Origin: Alphaproteobacteria bacterium
GTDB lineage: Bacteria; Pseudomonadota; Alphaproteobacteria; ATCC43930; CGMCC-115725
DNA: 49,321 nt
Assembly: GCA_019240125.1 (NCBI GenBank)
Contig: JAFAYW010000126.1
Coordinates: 1 to 49,321 of the forward strand
Direction of reading: 5' to 3'
The notes under the pieces are model-generated. The model was given only the letters and a program-made list of their open reading frames with translations, was not told where the DNA came from and made no database searches. The translations under genes were made by a program, and so were the position numbers. The number at the start of each line of letters is the position of its first letter. Within the stretch, counting starts at the first letter, position 1. This document shows positions 8,206 through 17,325 of this stretch, one piece after another.

Positions 8206-10773
8206 ATGACGGACCTGCCCGCGCCGCCCTCCCGCCTCGCAATGCGGCTGCATCTGGCGCGGGCCGCTCTGTTCTGGGAGCGCGTGTGGCCCGCCATGTG
8301 GCCGGCACTTTGCGTCATCGGGGCATTTATCATTGTCGCGTTGTTCGACCTGTTTGCGACGTTGCCTGGTTGGCTGCATGCCGTATTGCTGGTGGGGTTC
8401 GCTGTTGCGCTGATCGCGGCCGGGTATTGGGGCATCCATGGTGTGCGGAGTGCCGCGCCGACCGACAGGCTGGCGGCGCGGCGGCGCATCGAGCAGGCGA
8501 GCGGCCTCAGCCATCGACCGCTGGCTGCGCTCGCCGATCAGCCGAGTGCGCCGCTCGACGTCGCCGCGGCGGCGCTATGGCAGGCGCATCAGCGCCGCAT
8601 GGCCGAGGCGGCGAAGCGGCTGCGGATCGGCTGGCCGATCGCCGGGTTGGCACGGCGCGACCCCTGGGGGGTGCGATCGGTCCTCGCCATTCTGCTGATT
8701 CTGGCGGGGATCGACGCCGGGAAGGATTGGGCGGATCGCCTGGCGCGCGCGTTCGCGCCGGGAATTTACGGGGGCTCGGCGGCGCTCGCTGCGAGCTTCG
8801 ACCTGTGGCTAACGCCGCCGGACTACACTGGCTTGCCGCCGCAATTTCTGAAGGCCGGCGTCAAGGACCCAGTGCAGGTTCCGACCGGCAGCGCCTTGTT
8901 GGCGCAGGTACACGGTGTCGGGGCCATTCCGCGTCTCAAGGTCGATGGCGACGGCAAGGATTTCGAGGCCGTCGACAAGCAGAATTTCCGCCTGCAAACG
9001 ACGCTGAAGACCGGCAGGGAGCTGAGCCTCAGCCAAGGCAGTACGGTGCTCGGCCAATGGCCGATCAGCGTTATCCCCGATAATCCGCCTACCATCGCTT
9101 TCGCCAAAACGCCGCAATCGACGACGCGCGCCGCGCTGCGGATCGACTATCACGCCGGTGACGATTACGGGGTGGAGAGCGTCAAGGCGATTGTGACGCG
9201 CCCGGGCAACGGGGCAAACGATAAGATCGAGCTCGACTTGCCGCTGCCGGGCATGCACCTGAAAGATGCTGCGGCGACCAGCTACCACGATCTCGCGGCG
9301 CATCCCTGGGCGGGGCTGCCGGTCGATATCAAACTCGTGGCCTCCGACGCGCTCGGCCAGACCGGCGAGAGCGAGCCCATGCATCTCACCCTGCCGGAGC
9401 GGCAGTTCCGCAATCCAGTGGCGAAGGCAATCATCGATCAGCGCAAGGAGCTGGCGAAGGATGCGAACTCCGCGCCCGCGGTGTCGGAGATCCTCGGCGA
9501 TCTCAACAGTCGTCCGGCGATCTACGGTGACGATGCGGTCGTCTTTCTCGCGCTGCGGATGACGCAGCAGCAGTTGAGGCAGGTGCCCGACAAAGCGACG
9601 CTGGGTTCCATCGAGCAACTGCTATGGGATACGGCGTTGCGCATCGAGGACGGACATATGTCGGTCGCCGAGCGCGACCTGCGCCGCTTGCAGCAGCAAC
9701 TGCAGGATGCGCTGGCGAAGGGGGCGCCCGACGCCGAGATCGAAAAGCTGATGCAGGAGATGCGGCAGGCGATGGACCGCTATCTTCAGGATCTGGCGCA
9801 ACAACAGCGGCAGCACCCCGACGAGCAGAACCAGCAGTCGGTCGACCCGTCAAAGGTCATCACCGGCCGCGACCTGCAGCGCATGCTGGACCGCGCCCGC
9901 GATCTGGCGCGCAGCGGAGCGCGCGATCAGGCGCGCGAGATGCTGTCGCAGCTCCAGAACATGATGGAAAACATGCGCATGGCGAGCCCCGGCCAGATGC
10001 AGCAACAGCAGCAAGGGGCGAGCCAGGCGCAGCAGATGATGCGTGGTCTGCAGCAGATGATGCAGCAGCAGCAACGGCTCCTCGATCGCAGCTTCCGGGC
10101 GCAAAATCAGATGGGGCGTCCGAACGGTAATGGCCGGCCCGGCCCGCAACCCCAGGGCCAGCAGCCACAGGGCCAGCAGCCGGGGCAACAGCCCGGTCAA
10201 CAGTCGCCGGGCCAGGAGCCGGGCGATCAGGCTGGGCAGGAAGCGGGCGGCGATCAGGCCGATTCGGGCGAGATGGGCGACGCCGCCGGGCAGCAGGAGG
10301 GGCTGCGGCGTTCACTGGGCGAGATGATGCGACGGCTGGGCGACGGCATGGGCGATATTCCCGAGCCGTTTGGCCGTGCCGAGCGCGCGATGCGCGACGC
10401 CGCTGGTGCCTTGCAGCATGGCCACCCCAGCCAAGCAATCCCGTCGCAGACCGAGGCCCTGGATCAGCTCCAGCAGGCGGCGCGCGACTTTGCCCAGCAG
10501 ATGCAGAAGCAGCTCGGCAATAGCTCGGGCGAACCCAACAATGATGAAAGCGGAGGAAATAATCAGAGCTCGGGAGAGCGCTCAGACCGCGATCCTTTTG
10601 GTCGTCCCCTTTCAAATGATGGGACGGTTGATCAAGGTGACGTTAGAATACCGGAAGCCGGTCTTCTACAGAAATCCCGCCAAATTCTGGATGAGCTGCG
10701 CCGTCGCGCAGGCGATCGTTCTCGACCAGAAATTGAATTAGACTACATCGACAGATTACTTAAACGTTTTTAG
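8206..10773 (+). CDS. TIGR02302/DUF4175 family large membrane protein
   Basis: An 855-residue protein of a family found almost only in alphaproteobacteria. The N-terminus carries about three membrane segments (roughly residues 34-52, 60-77 and 160-175). A long periplasmic region follows, with Ig-like beta-rich sequence (about 195-400) and then helical, strongly Gln-rich sequence (about 495-760, with MQQQQQG and repeated GQQP units). The C-terminus ends RRRAGDRSRPEIELDYIDRLLKRF-like (key residues: a basic RRR, then ELDYIDRLL), the family's conserved tail. Function is unknown; an envelope role is a guess. It lies 30 bp after lysA with GAGG ahead of its start. The Gln/Gly tract is low complexity and could vary in length. 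Confidence 0.9.
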   Translation: MTDLPAPPSRLAMRLHLARAALFWERVWPAMWPALCVIGAFIIVALFDLFATLPGWLHAVLLVGFAVALIAAGYWGIHGVRSAAPTDRLAARRRIEQASGLSHRPLAALADQPSAPLDVAAAALWQAHQRRMAEAAKRLRIGWPIAGLARRDPWGVRSVLAILLILAGIDAGKDWADRLARAFAPGIYGGSAALAASFDLWLTPPDYTGLPPQFLKAGVKDPVQVPTGSALLAQVHGVGAIPRLKVDGDGKDFEAVDKQNFRLQTTLKTGRELSLSQGSTVLGQWPISVIPDNPPTIAFAKTPQSTTRAALRIDYHAGDDYGVESVKAIVTRPGNGANDKIELDLPLPGMHLKDAAATSYHDLAAHPWAGLPVDIKLVASDALGQTGESEPMHLTLPERQFRNPVAKAIIDQRKELAKDANSAPAVSEILGDLNSRPAIYGDDAVVFLALRMTQQQLRQVPDKATLGSIEQLLWDTALRIEDGHMSVAERDLRRLQQQLQDALAKGAPDAEIEKLMQEMRQAMDRYLQDLAQQQRQHPDEQNQQSVDPSKVITGRDLQRMLDRARDLARSGARDQAREMLSQLQNMMENMRMASPGQMQQQQQGASQAQQMMRGLQQMMQQQQRLLDRSFRAQNQMGRPNGNGRPGPQPQGQQPQGQQPGQQPGQQSPGQEPGDQAGQEAGGDQADSGEMGDAAGQQEGLRRSLGEMMRRLGDGMGDIPEPFGRAERAMRDAAGALQHGHPSQAIPSQTEALDQLQQAARDFAQQMQKQLGNSSGEPNNDESGGNNQSSGERSDRDPFGRPLSNDGTVDQGDVRIPEAGLLQKSRQILDELRRRAGDRSRPEIELDYIDRLLKRF

Positions 10774-10927
10774 CAGAATTATTTGGCGGAGGGCGGCATT
10801 TAAGGCGTTTTCAAAGCGTCATGATCCGGTTATAGACGGTTACTTTCTGTCACGTCCTGTCACACCTGCTTCCTTGCACGGAGAGACGTGACCGCCTGCG
10901 ACCGTTTTAATTACTCGATCAGGGCCG

Positions 10928-11647
10928 ATGGATCGTCGTCTTTTTCTCTCAATCATCGCCGGTACGGCTGTTATTCCTCAACTGGTTAAGGCCGTGCCGT
11001 TAGCGCCGCCGCAGCCTTATCGTCTTAATCTCGCCAATCAGCATACCGGCGAAACCTTCAGCGGTATTTACCGCGACGATAAAGGGCCGATCCCGGCAGC
11101 CATGGATGATCTATCGGCCTTCCTGCGCGACTATCATTGCGACGAGAAGATCGCGATCGATGTCGGGGTTGTCGACTTCCTGTCGCATGTCATGCAGCGG
11201 GTGGGGCAGCGCAGCGCCACGATCTTCTCGGCCTATCGCACGCCCGAGACCAACGAAAAGCTCACCCATGGCGGGTTTGGCGCCGCCGAGAACAGCCAGC
11301 ATCTTTACGGCCGCGCCCTCGATGTGCATTTCGGCGAGAAACTGGAAGACGCGATGCATGCGGCGCGCGGCATGCAGCGGGGCGGCGTCGGCTGGTACCC
11401 GCATTCCGGCTTTATGCACATCGACACCGGCCCGGTACGCAACTGGGACCTCAACCACAAGGGGCTCGGTACCTTGCTGATCGCGGGTCATCACGTGCAA
11501 TTCAACAAGCAGGGCGATGTGCTGGCCGATAAAAAGCGCCTCGTCGGCGGCCGCTTCCCGCATCTCGTCAGCGATAACTCGGTGCGCGGCCGTCTGACGC
11601 GGTTGCGCCAAGTCGCACGCGCCGAATTCGTCGGGCGCCATCATTAG
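10928..11647 (+). CDS. DUF882/YcbK-family murein endopeptidase-like protein with Tat-type signal
   Basis: A 239-residue exported protein. The N-terminus MDRRLFLSIIAGTAVIP looks like a twin-arginine signal (RRLFL). The mature part belongs to the DUF882 (MepK/YcbK, peptidase M15-like) group: SAYRTPETNEKL, then SQHLYGRALDVHF with the first zinc ligands (His and Asp), and GFMHIDTGPVRNW with the last His. In E. coli, MepK cuts 3-3 cross-links in peptidoglycan, so a cell-wall remodelling role is expected. The 154 bp before it hold no other gene and may include its promoter. It is convergent with the repeat-rich gene ending at 11669. Confidence 0.9.
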   Translation: MDRRLFLSIIAGTAVIPQLVKAVPLAPPQPYRLNLANQHTGETFSGIYRDDKGPIPAAMDDLSAFLRDYHCDEKIAIDVGVVDFLSHVMQRVGQRSATIFSAYRTPETNEKLTHGGFGAAENSQHLYGRALDVHFGEKLEDAMHAARGMQRGGVGWYPHSGFMHIDTGPVRNWDLNHKGLGTLLIAGHHVQFNKQGDVLADKKRLVGGRFPHLVSDNSVRGRLTRLRQVARAEFVGRHH

Positions 11648-11668
11648 TTCAGCCGGCGGAAAACCTGC

Positions 11669-13792
11669 TTACGGCTTAAAGATGCCGGAACTCAGCCCGC
11701 CTGGCGGCGCGTACCCGAACAGGGTCATTTGGGTGCCGTCAGGCAGGGTAAGGACGGTGCTGTTTTGGCCCTGGACCTGAACCACCCGTGAACTGGCGAT
11801 TATCCCCTGTGTCGTGGCGGCCTGTTCGTTTTGATAGAAGATGCTATCGGTGGCTCCGTTGAAGTTCGTCACCGTGACCTGCGCGAACGAGCCATTGGTG
11901 CCACTGCGGACTGAAGTGCCCTGACCTGCGACGGTGCTGCCCGAGTAGTTGACGCTATTTACCGGGTCATTCGTGCCGAACGCAACCGAGCCGCCTGCGA
12001 TTGTCGGGTGATCCCACAGATCAGTAATTGTGCCGAATAAAATGCTTGCACCAACGCTGCCGACTCCGACGCGATCCCCATCGCCCGCCAGGACATAACT
12101 ACCAAAGAGACTTGCTGAGCCAGGAGAGTTGCCGGAAATGATTGTATCGTCGATCCCAGAGTACGTTGTGATATTGCCCAAGCTGTCTTGAGTGAAGGCC
12201 GCATTAATAATGTTGACGACGCCCACTTTTGTGTTGCCGCTGCCAATTATCGCCGAGACTGTCGTTGCAAGTGTATTCATCATGTTGATTAAATCGTGGC
12301 CTGCGCCGGCCGAACCCGCGCCGAGCCCGTAGCTGAGCCGTTCGTAGCTGTTCACTGTGATCGTATCGCCGGCTTGGCCGGCGACCGTTGGCGCTGTGCC
12401 AATTACGGTGGCTAGCCCCCCACCCTGGCCGGTCAGCGTGACCGCATCAGCCCCGGCAGACGCGTCGACGTATTCGCTCCCAAGGCTAAGTGAAATCTGA
12501 TCATTGTTGCCCGCCGTTATGCGATCTGAGGCGTCACTCAACGCGATAATATCGCCGGCACCGGCAGCGATGCTCACGTTCGCGCCCGAATTGGCTGACG
12601 TGATGGTGTCACCGGGTCCTGGGGCACCGCCACCGCCACCGATAAGAACATCTGGAACACCTACGGCGATAACGATTCGCATACCCCCGCTAGAGTCGAC
12701 AATGGTGTTGGACGATACGGTCGGTTCCCCAACAGCAAAGGCGCCGCGGCCACTCATAATTGAGTCGCCAAGTGCCCCGATAATCGTTGTGTTGCCCTGC
12801 CCGGATGCAATTGTGTCGTCAGCGGCGCCGGTGATCGTGCTGTTCCCATTGCCTGTCAGACTGATAAAGTCGTTGACGGCTCCGGTGACCTGAAGGGAGC
12901 CATTTCCCACACTGCTGATCGTATCCGACCCGGCGCCCGCAGTTGCACCACCTTGCCCGATAATGCCGCTGGCGCCACTGCCGGCGATAATATCCATGCC
13001 GCCGGCAGCATCGACCACGCTCCACGATCCGCCACTGCCGCCGGCGATCGTGTCGCCGCTGGCGCCTATGACCAGATTGTTGCCGCTGCCGACATATACC
13101 CGCTCACCACCGCTGGCGCCGATGATTGTGTTGTTGCCGCTGCTCGAACTTAGGTCGATCTGATCGCCGGTCGCGCCGGCGATCAACGCAGTGGCGGCGC
13201 TATTGTTGGCTATGATGTACGCCCCTACCGCGCTGGAAATTGTATAGGTCCCCAACGGGTTTAGGAGGAGCGAATCCTGGGCGCCGAGGACAATATTGCC
13301 CGAAGCGCCGGGTGGTGATGCTGTCGGAAAGATCGACGCACCAGCACCGGCATAGATTACAAAGCCGACGCTGCTGCCTTGTATGACCGTCTCGGTCCCG
13401 CTCAGAGCGTTGAGCGTCTGTCCAGCGCCCGCACCTCCCACGATCGTGTCGCCGTTGGAGCCGATGATTGTGTTGTTTGATCCGATGTCAGTAATGGCTT
13501 CGGGGCCATCCAAATCCTCCATCGAGACGGAGCCGCTGAGTAGCTGTTCGATCGGGGTGATCGTCATGTCCACGACTTCGGTGTTGACGCCCGTTGTCGT
13601 GGCATTCGGGATGAACGCGCTCGCTTGAAACCCCGGGCCGATCGTTCCGACAGACGAAGTGAAGATTTCGATGTTGTAGGCGCCCGGGATGCTCGTCGCA
13701 CCAATACCGTTCGCGGTGAGCACGAGATTTATGCTGGAGGGGCTGACGCCGGGCGCCAGGAATTGCACATAGGTTTCGGTCAAGACAGCCAT
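11669..13792 (-). CDS. Gly/Ser/Ile-rich beta-solenoid repeat protein, probably secreted or surface
   Basis: A 707-residue protein of low-complexity repeats. Most of it (about residues 95-560) is built from units of roughly 15-22 residues like NTIIGASGGERVYVGSGNN or GDTIVGGAGAG, with regularly spaced Thr-Ile and Asn/Asp-Gly turns, as expected of a parallel beta-helix. No classical signal peptide is visible. The C-terminus (VTNFNGATDSIFYQNEQ ... VLTLPDGTQMTLFG) resembles the terminal modules of type I-secreted proteins of alphaproteobacteria. True RTX nonamers (GGxGxDxUx) are largely absent. No export genes lie next to it. Role unknown; adhesin or surface layer are guesses. Composition differs clearly from the flanking housekeeping genes. 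Confidence 0.75.
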   Translation of the reverse strand: MAVLTETYVQFLAPGVSPSSINLVLTANGIGATSIPGAYNIEIFTSSVGTIGPGFQASAFIPNATTTGVNTEVVDMTITPIEQLLSGSVSMEDLDGPEAITDIGSNNTIIGSNGDTIVGGAGAGQTLNALSGTETVIQGSSVGFVIYAGAGASIFPTASPPGASGNIVLGAQDSLLLNPLGTYTISSAVGAYIIANNSAATALIAGATGDQIDLSSSSGNNTIIGASGGERVYVGSGNNLVIGASGDTIAGGSGGSWSVVDAAGGMDIIAGSGASGIIGQGGATAGAGSDTISSVGNGSLQVTGAVNDFISLTGNGNSTITGAADDTIASGQGNTTIIGALGDSIMSGRGAFAVGEPTVSSNTIVDSSGGMRIVIAVGVPDVLIGGGGGAPGPGDTITSANSGANVSIAAGAGDIIALSDASDRITAGNNDQISLSLGSEYVDASAGADAVTLTGQGGGLATVIGTAPTVAGQAGDTITVNSYERLSYGLGAGSAGAGHDLINMMNTLATTVSAIIGSGNTKVGVVNIINAAFTQDSLGNITTYSGIDDTIISGNSPGSASLFGSYVLAGDGDRVGVGSVGASILFGTITDLWDHPTIAGGSVAFGTNDPVNSVNYSGSTVAGQGTSVRSGTNGSFAQVTVTNFNGATDSIFYQNEQAATTQGIIASSRVVQVQGQNSTVLTLPDGTQMTLFGYAPPGGLSSGIFKP

Positions 13793-13892
13793 CTAACTCT
13801 CCCCAACCGACACAGCCACCTTCGTCTTTAACGCACCGCTGATTGCAATTTGCGGTGCCTTGGCCCAGATAACGCAGAAAAATCGGGCGCGC

Positions 13893-14681
13893 TTACTCGG
13901 TCGCGAAGGTGACCGCCACGCCTGTTGCTGCGGCGCTGGGGTGATCGAACCCGGTCGTGAAATGCGCCTTGGCCCCTGGGGCCAATTCGCCGACCGGCGG
14001 GCTGATTTCCTTTGAATCGACCTCGTCTTTGTTGGCGTCGCGCAGCGCAACGCGGATGCGCGGTACCTGCCTGGCGGACGATGCACTGTTGGTGATGTCG
14101 CCATCAATGACCAGCGAATCGCCGCTGCGACTTGGGGTGACCGTGACCGACAGGCCGGCGGTGGCCGGTTCGCTCAATTGCAGTCGCGCGATCAGCGGTC
14201 GCACCGCCGGCGCGAATTGGGCGATGCGATCGCGCGCTAGCGCCAGGACGACGACCACAACGATCAGCAGCAGAATTAGAACAATCTCCGCGATATAGCG
14301 CCGTCGACGTCGCACCGCGCCGGGCACCTCGGTTGCGACGGCGGGCCGGGTCAAGCCCGCAGGGGGCGGCGGAGCCATATCGGGGTCGACCCGTGGCGCG
14401 GCGGTCATTGATGCCGCCGCCTCCGTGTTGAGGTGGGGCGGTGACGGGCGCTCTGTCTCGACGGCGGGAGGCGGCGGAATCAGCGGCCGGGGCGGAGCGA
14501 CCGTGGCGGTGTCGCGCGCCGCGGCCGTTTCCGCGATGGCGGCGTGGATCGCCGCGGCTTCCGGTGAATAGTGCCAGAGGTTGCCGCAATGCGCGCATCG
14601 CACGCGGCGGCCGGTGGTGCCCCCGAGGTTGCCATCGGGCACCGTGTAGCGGGTATCGCAGGCGGGGCAGGTTACGATCAT
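13893..14681 (-). CDS. MJ0042-type zinc-ribbon, single-pass membrane protein (DUF3426-like)
   Basis: A 262-residue protein beginning MIVTCPACDTRYTVPD with a zinc ribbon formed by Cys5, Cys8, Cys29 and Cys32 (CxxC..CAHC). A Pro/Ala-rich linker (about 60-120), a basic stretch RRRRR and one membrane helix (about 129-150) follow, then a C-terminal domain (about 155-262) of the kind that follows such zinc ribbons. ATG 14681 is chosen because it puts the zinc ribbon at the very N-terminus; an upstream start would add 44 unrelated residues. In many alphaproteobacteria this gene is divergent from ftsE; here the liv operon lies between them. Function unknown. Confidence 0.85.
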   Translation of the reverse strand: MIVTCPACDTRYTVPDGNLGGTTGRRVRCAHCGNLWHYSPEAAAIHAAIAETAAARDTATVAPPRPLIPPPPAVETERPSPPHLNTEAAASMTAAPRVDPDMAPPPPAGLTRPAVATEVPGAVRRRRRYIAEIVLILLLIVVVVVLALARDRIAQFAPAVRPLIARLQLSEPATAGLSVTVTPSRSGDSLVIDGDITNSASSARQVPRIRVALRDANKDEVDSKEISPPVGELAPGAKAHFTTGFDHPSAAATGVAVTFATE

Positions 14682-14782
14682 GGCTCGACGTTGTGGTACC
14701 CGATAAACAGGAACTGATGATCCCGTATTCATGCCCGCTTGTCGATCCGAGGCAAAACCCCTGCGCCAATCGGAACTTGACT

Positions 14783-14801
14783 TGCCGAGTCTGCCTCGGC
14801 A
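14783..14801. promoter_or_regulatory. Inverted repeat in the zinc-ribbon/livG intergenic region
   Basis: TGCCGAG and CTCGGCA form a perfect 7-bp inverted repeat with a 5-base centre, between the divergent starts of the zinc-ribbon gene (14681) and livG (14895). It could be an operator or a transcript hairpin for the transport operon. No flanking promoter hexamers are convincing. Confidence 0.3.
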
Positions 14802-14894
14802 CGGTCGAGTCACTTATACGGCTATTAGACAAATAACAGGGGAGGATGCCAGCGATGCTCGGCTGGAACGACGAATTGGCGTTCCTGCCAGGCC

Positions 14895-15731
14895 GTGGCT
14901 GAGACCGAGTTGGCAATGTCCCGCGGCGCGGCCGCTGGACCTCTCCCGCTTCTTGAAATCATCGATGTCGCGTTGCGCTTTGGCGGGATCGTTGCGCTCG
15001 ATGGCGTCTCGTTCACCATCGAGCCGGGCCAGATTCTCGGGCTGATCGGTCCGAATGGCGCCGGCAAGACCACTCTCTTCAACTGCGTCAGCCGGCTCTA
15101 TACGCCAAACTCAGGTGATATCCGGTTCGAGGGGCTATCGACCCTCCACCGCTCGCCGCATCGCATCGCCGAGATCGGTATCGCGCGCACCTTTCAGAAT
15201 CTAGCGTTGTTCGGCCCGCTGAGTGTACTCGACAACGTGCGGATCGGAGGCCATGCGCACAGCCACGGCGACTTCCTCAGCGATGCGTTGCGCCTGCCAT
15301 GGGTGCGCCGGCAGGAACGCGAACTGACGGACACCGCCTGGTCGCTGCTCCGCATGCTGGATCTCGAGGATGTCGCGACGCGGCCGGCTTCAGGCCTGCC
15401 GCTGGGCACCCGCAAACGAGTGGAACTGGCGCGGGCGCTTGCGGCCCGGCCTAAATTGCTGATGCTCGATGAGCCGGCGGGCGGTCTCAGCCATGGCGAC
15501 GTCGCTGAACTGGGGGCGTTGATCCGTCGCATTCGCGACGAGCGCCGAGTCACAGTCCTCTTGGTCGAGCATCACATGAACCTCGTCATGTCGGTGTCGG
15601 ACAAGGTCGTCGCGCTCGATTTCGGCCGCAAGATTGCCGAGGGCTCGCCGGCCCAGGTGCAGCGCGACCCGGAGGTCATCCGCGCGTATCTCGGGACTGG
15701 ACCGAAGGCCGCCGGGAACCATGCACCATGA
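14895..15731 (+). CDS. livG: Branched-chain amino acid-type ABC transporter, ATPase LivG
   Basis: A 278-residue ATPase with Walker A GPNGAGKTT, a degenerate signature GLPLGTRKRVELARAL as is normal for LivG, Walker B LLMLDEPAGG and the switch region VEHHMNLVM. The C-terminal BCA_ABC_TP extension RDPEVIRAYLG is present. The GTG at 14895 is assumed; ATG 14916 (MSRGAAAG) would lose 7 residues and neither has a clear ribosome binding site. It is the first of five genes (livG-F-H-M-K) encoding a complete importer of the hydrophobic amino acid/amide uptake (HAAT) family. The next gene starts in its stop codon (ATGA overlap). Confidence 0.93.
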   Translation: MAETELAMSRGAAAGPLPLLEIIDVALRFGGIVALDGVSFTIEPGQILGLIGPNGAGKTTLFNCVSRLYTPNSGDIRFEGLSTLHRSPHRIAEIGIARTFQNLALFGPLSVLDNVRIGGHAHSHGDFLSDALRLPWVRRQERELTDTAWSLLRMLDLEDVATRPASGLPLGTRKRVELARALAARPKLLMLDEPAGGLSHGDVAELGALIRRIRDERRVTVLLVEHHMNLVMSVSDKVVALDFGRKIAEGSPAQVQRDPEVIRAYLGTGPKAAGNHAP

Positions 15732-16435
15732 TGCTCGAGGTGCGCGGCCTCGATGCGTATTACGGCGAGACCTGGGTTCTCCGCGGGGTCAGTTTCGACC
15801 TCGATCAGGGCCATATCCGCACCTTGCTGGGCGCCAACGGCGCGGGCAAGACGACGATCCTGCGGGCGTTGTGCGGCATGGTGCGTACCGCCGGCGAGAT
15901 CGTCTTTGATGGCAAGAAGGTCGCGGGGTGGGCGACCGAGGACATCGCGCGGCTTGGCGTCGCGCATGTGCCGGAAGGGCGTGGCACCTTTGTCCGCATG
16001 ACCGTCGAAGAAAATCTGCAGCTCGGGGCGATGACGCGGCGTGACCGCGCCGGCATCGCCCAGGATATCGAGCGCACCTACGAGCAATTTCCCCGACTGC
16101 GCGAGCGCCGCACGCAGCAGGCCGGCACCTTGTCGGGCGGCGAGCAGCAGATGCTGGCGGTCGGGCGCGCCCTGATGCTGCGGCCGCGTTTGCTGCTGCT
16201 TGACGAGCCGTCTTTCGGGTTGGCGCCGCTGATCGTCGAGGAATTGTTCGCGATCCTGCGCCGCATCAACGCCGAGACCGGTGTCGCGATGCTGATCGTC
16301 GAGCAGAACGCCGCCCTGGCGCTCGAATTGGCCGAGCACGCCTATCTGCTCGAAACCGGGCGCATCGTGATGCATGGGCCCGCCGCCGAGATCGCCGCGG
16401 ACGAAGGCGTCCGCCGCTCCTATCTCGGCTACTGA
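15728..16435 (+). CDS. livF: Branched-chain amino acid-type ABC transporter, ATPase LivF
   Basis: The second ATPase of the importer, 235 residues. It shows Walker A GANGAGKTT, signature LSGGEQQMLAVGRAL, Walker B LLLLDEPSFGLAP and VEQNA as H-loop neighbour, plus the typical VPEGRGTF segment. It overlaps livG by 4 bp and precedes livH by 11 bp, so translation is probably coupled. LivG and LivF form the ATPase heterodimer under the LivHM membrane pair. Confidence 0.94.
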   Translation: MMLEVRGLDAYYGETWVLRGVSFDLDQGHIRTLLGANGAGKTTILRALCGMVRTAGEIVFDGKKVAGWATEDIARLGVAHVPEGRGTFVRMTVEENLQLGAMTRRDRAGIAQDIERTYEQFPRLRERRTQQAGTLSGGEQQMLAVGRALMLRPRLLLLDEPSFGLAPLIVEELFAILRRINAETGVAMLIVEQNAALALELAEHAYLLETGRIVMHGPAAEIAADEGVRRSYLGY

Positions 16436-16446
16436 AGAGACGCCGG

Positions 16447-17325
16447 ATGGAACTTCTGTTGCAGCAGGTGATGGCAGGGCTCGCGGCGGGGTCGATATAC
16501 GCCTGCATGGCGCTTTCGGTCGTCATGATCTACCAGGCCATCGACCATCTGAATTTCGCGCAGGGCGAGATGGCGATGTTCTCGACCTTTATCGCCTGGC
16601 AATGCATGCAGTGGGGCTTGCCGTACTGGCTTGCCTTTATCGTCGCGGTGGTCGTGTCGTTTATTGGCGGCGTGCTGATCGAGCGCGTGTTGTTCCGGCC
16701 GATCCACAACGCGCCGGTGCTAAGCAACCTGGTCGCGTTCATTGCGCTATACGGCATCCTCAACAGCGGTGCCGGCTATTTGTGGGACTTCACGATCAAG
16801 CAATTCCCAACGCCGTTCGGCACCAAGCCGATCTTCGCCAATGGGCTGATGGACGCACATGAGGCTGGCATGATCGGCGTGACGCTGGTGCTGCTCGCCC
16901 TGCTTTATGTGTTTTTCCGCGGCACCCGGCTGGGGCTCGCGATGCGCGCGGCGGCGGCCAATCCCGAGTCGGCACGGTTGGTCGGCATCCGAGTCGGGTG
17001 GATGACGGCCCTCGGCTGGGGCATGGCGGCGGCGATCGGCGCCGTCGCCGGTATGCTGATCGCGCCGGTGGTGTTTCTCGAACCCAACATGATGCTCGGT
17101 GTATTGCTTTACGGGTTCGCTGGCGCCGTGTTGGGTGGGCTGACCAGCCCTGGCGGAGCAGTCGCTGGCGGGTTCGCGGTCGGCGTGATCGAGAATCTGG
17201 CCGGCACCTTCATCCCCTATGTCGGCCGCGAATTGAAATTGACTATCGCGCTGATCCTGATCGTCGCGGTGCTGATGGTGCGGCCAAGTGGGCTGTTCGG
17301 GCGCAATGTGGTGAGCCGGGTATGA
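16447..17325 (+). CDS. livH: Branched-chain amino acid-type ABC transporter permease LivH
   Basis: A 292-residue inner-membrane permease with about eight hydrophobic segments. It has the LivH-type N-terminus (LLQQVMAGLAAGSIYACMALS), NFAQGEMAMFS, and the EAA-like cytoplasmic loop RGTRLGLAMRAAAANPESARLVGI that contacts the ATPases. The C-terminal AVLGGLTSPGGAVAGG is also typical. Its TGA overlaps the ATG of livM. Confidence 0.94.
   Translation: MELLLQQVMAGLAAGSIYACMALSVVMIYQAIDHLNFAQGEMAMFSTFIAWQCMQWGLPYWLAFIVAVVVSFIGGVLIERVLFRPIHNAPVLSNLVAFIALYGILNSGAGYLWDFTIKQFPTPFGTKPIFANGLMDAHEAGMIGVTLVLLALLYVFFRGTRLGLAMRAAAANPESARLVGIRVGWMTALGWGMAAAIGAVAGMLIAPVVFLEPNMMLGVLLYGFAGAVLGGLTSPGGAVAGGFAVGVIENLAGTFIPYVGRELKLTIALILIVAVLMVRPSGLFGRNVVSRV

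Noticed and set aside
6952..8514. 520-codon minus-strand frame opposite lysA and the DUF4175 gene
   Set aside because: Arg/Gln/His-rich shadow translation typical of antisense frames in high-GC DNA.
11669..13792. RTX toxin/hemolysin
   Set aside because: The GGxGxDxUx nonapeptide array and any catalytic or pore domain are missing; only a general repeat resemblance.
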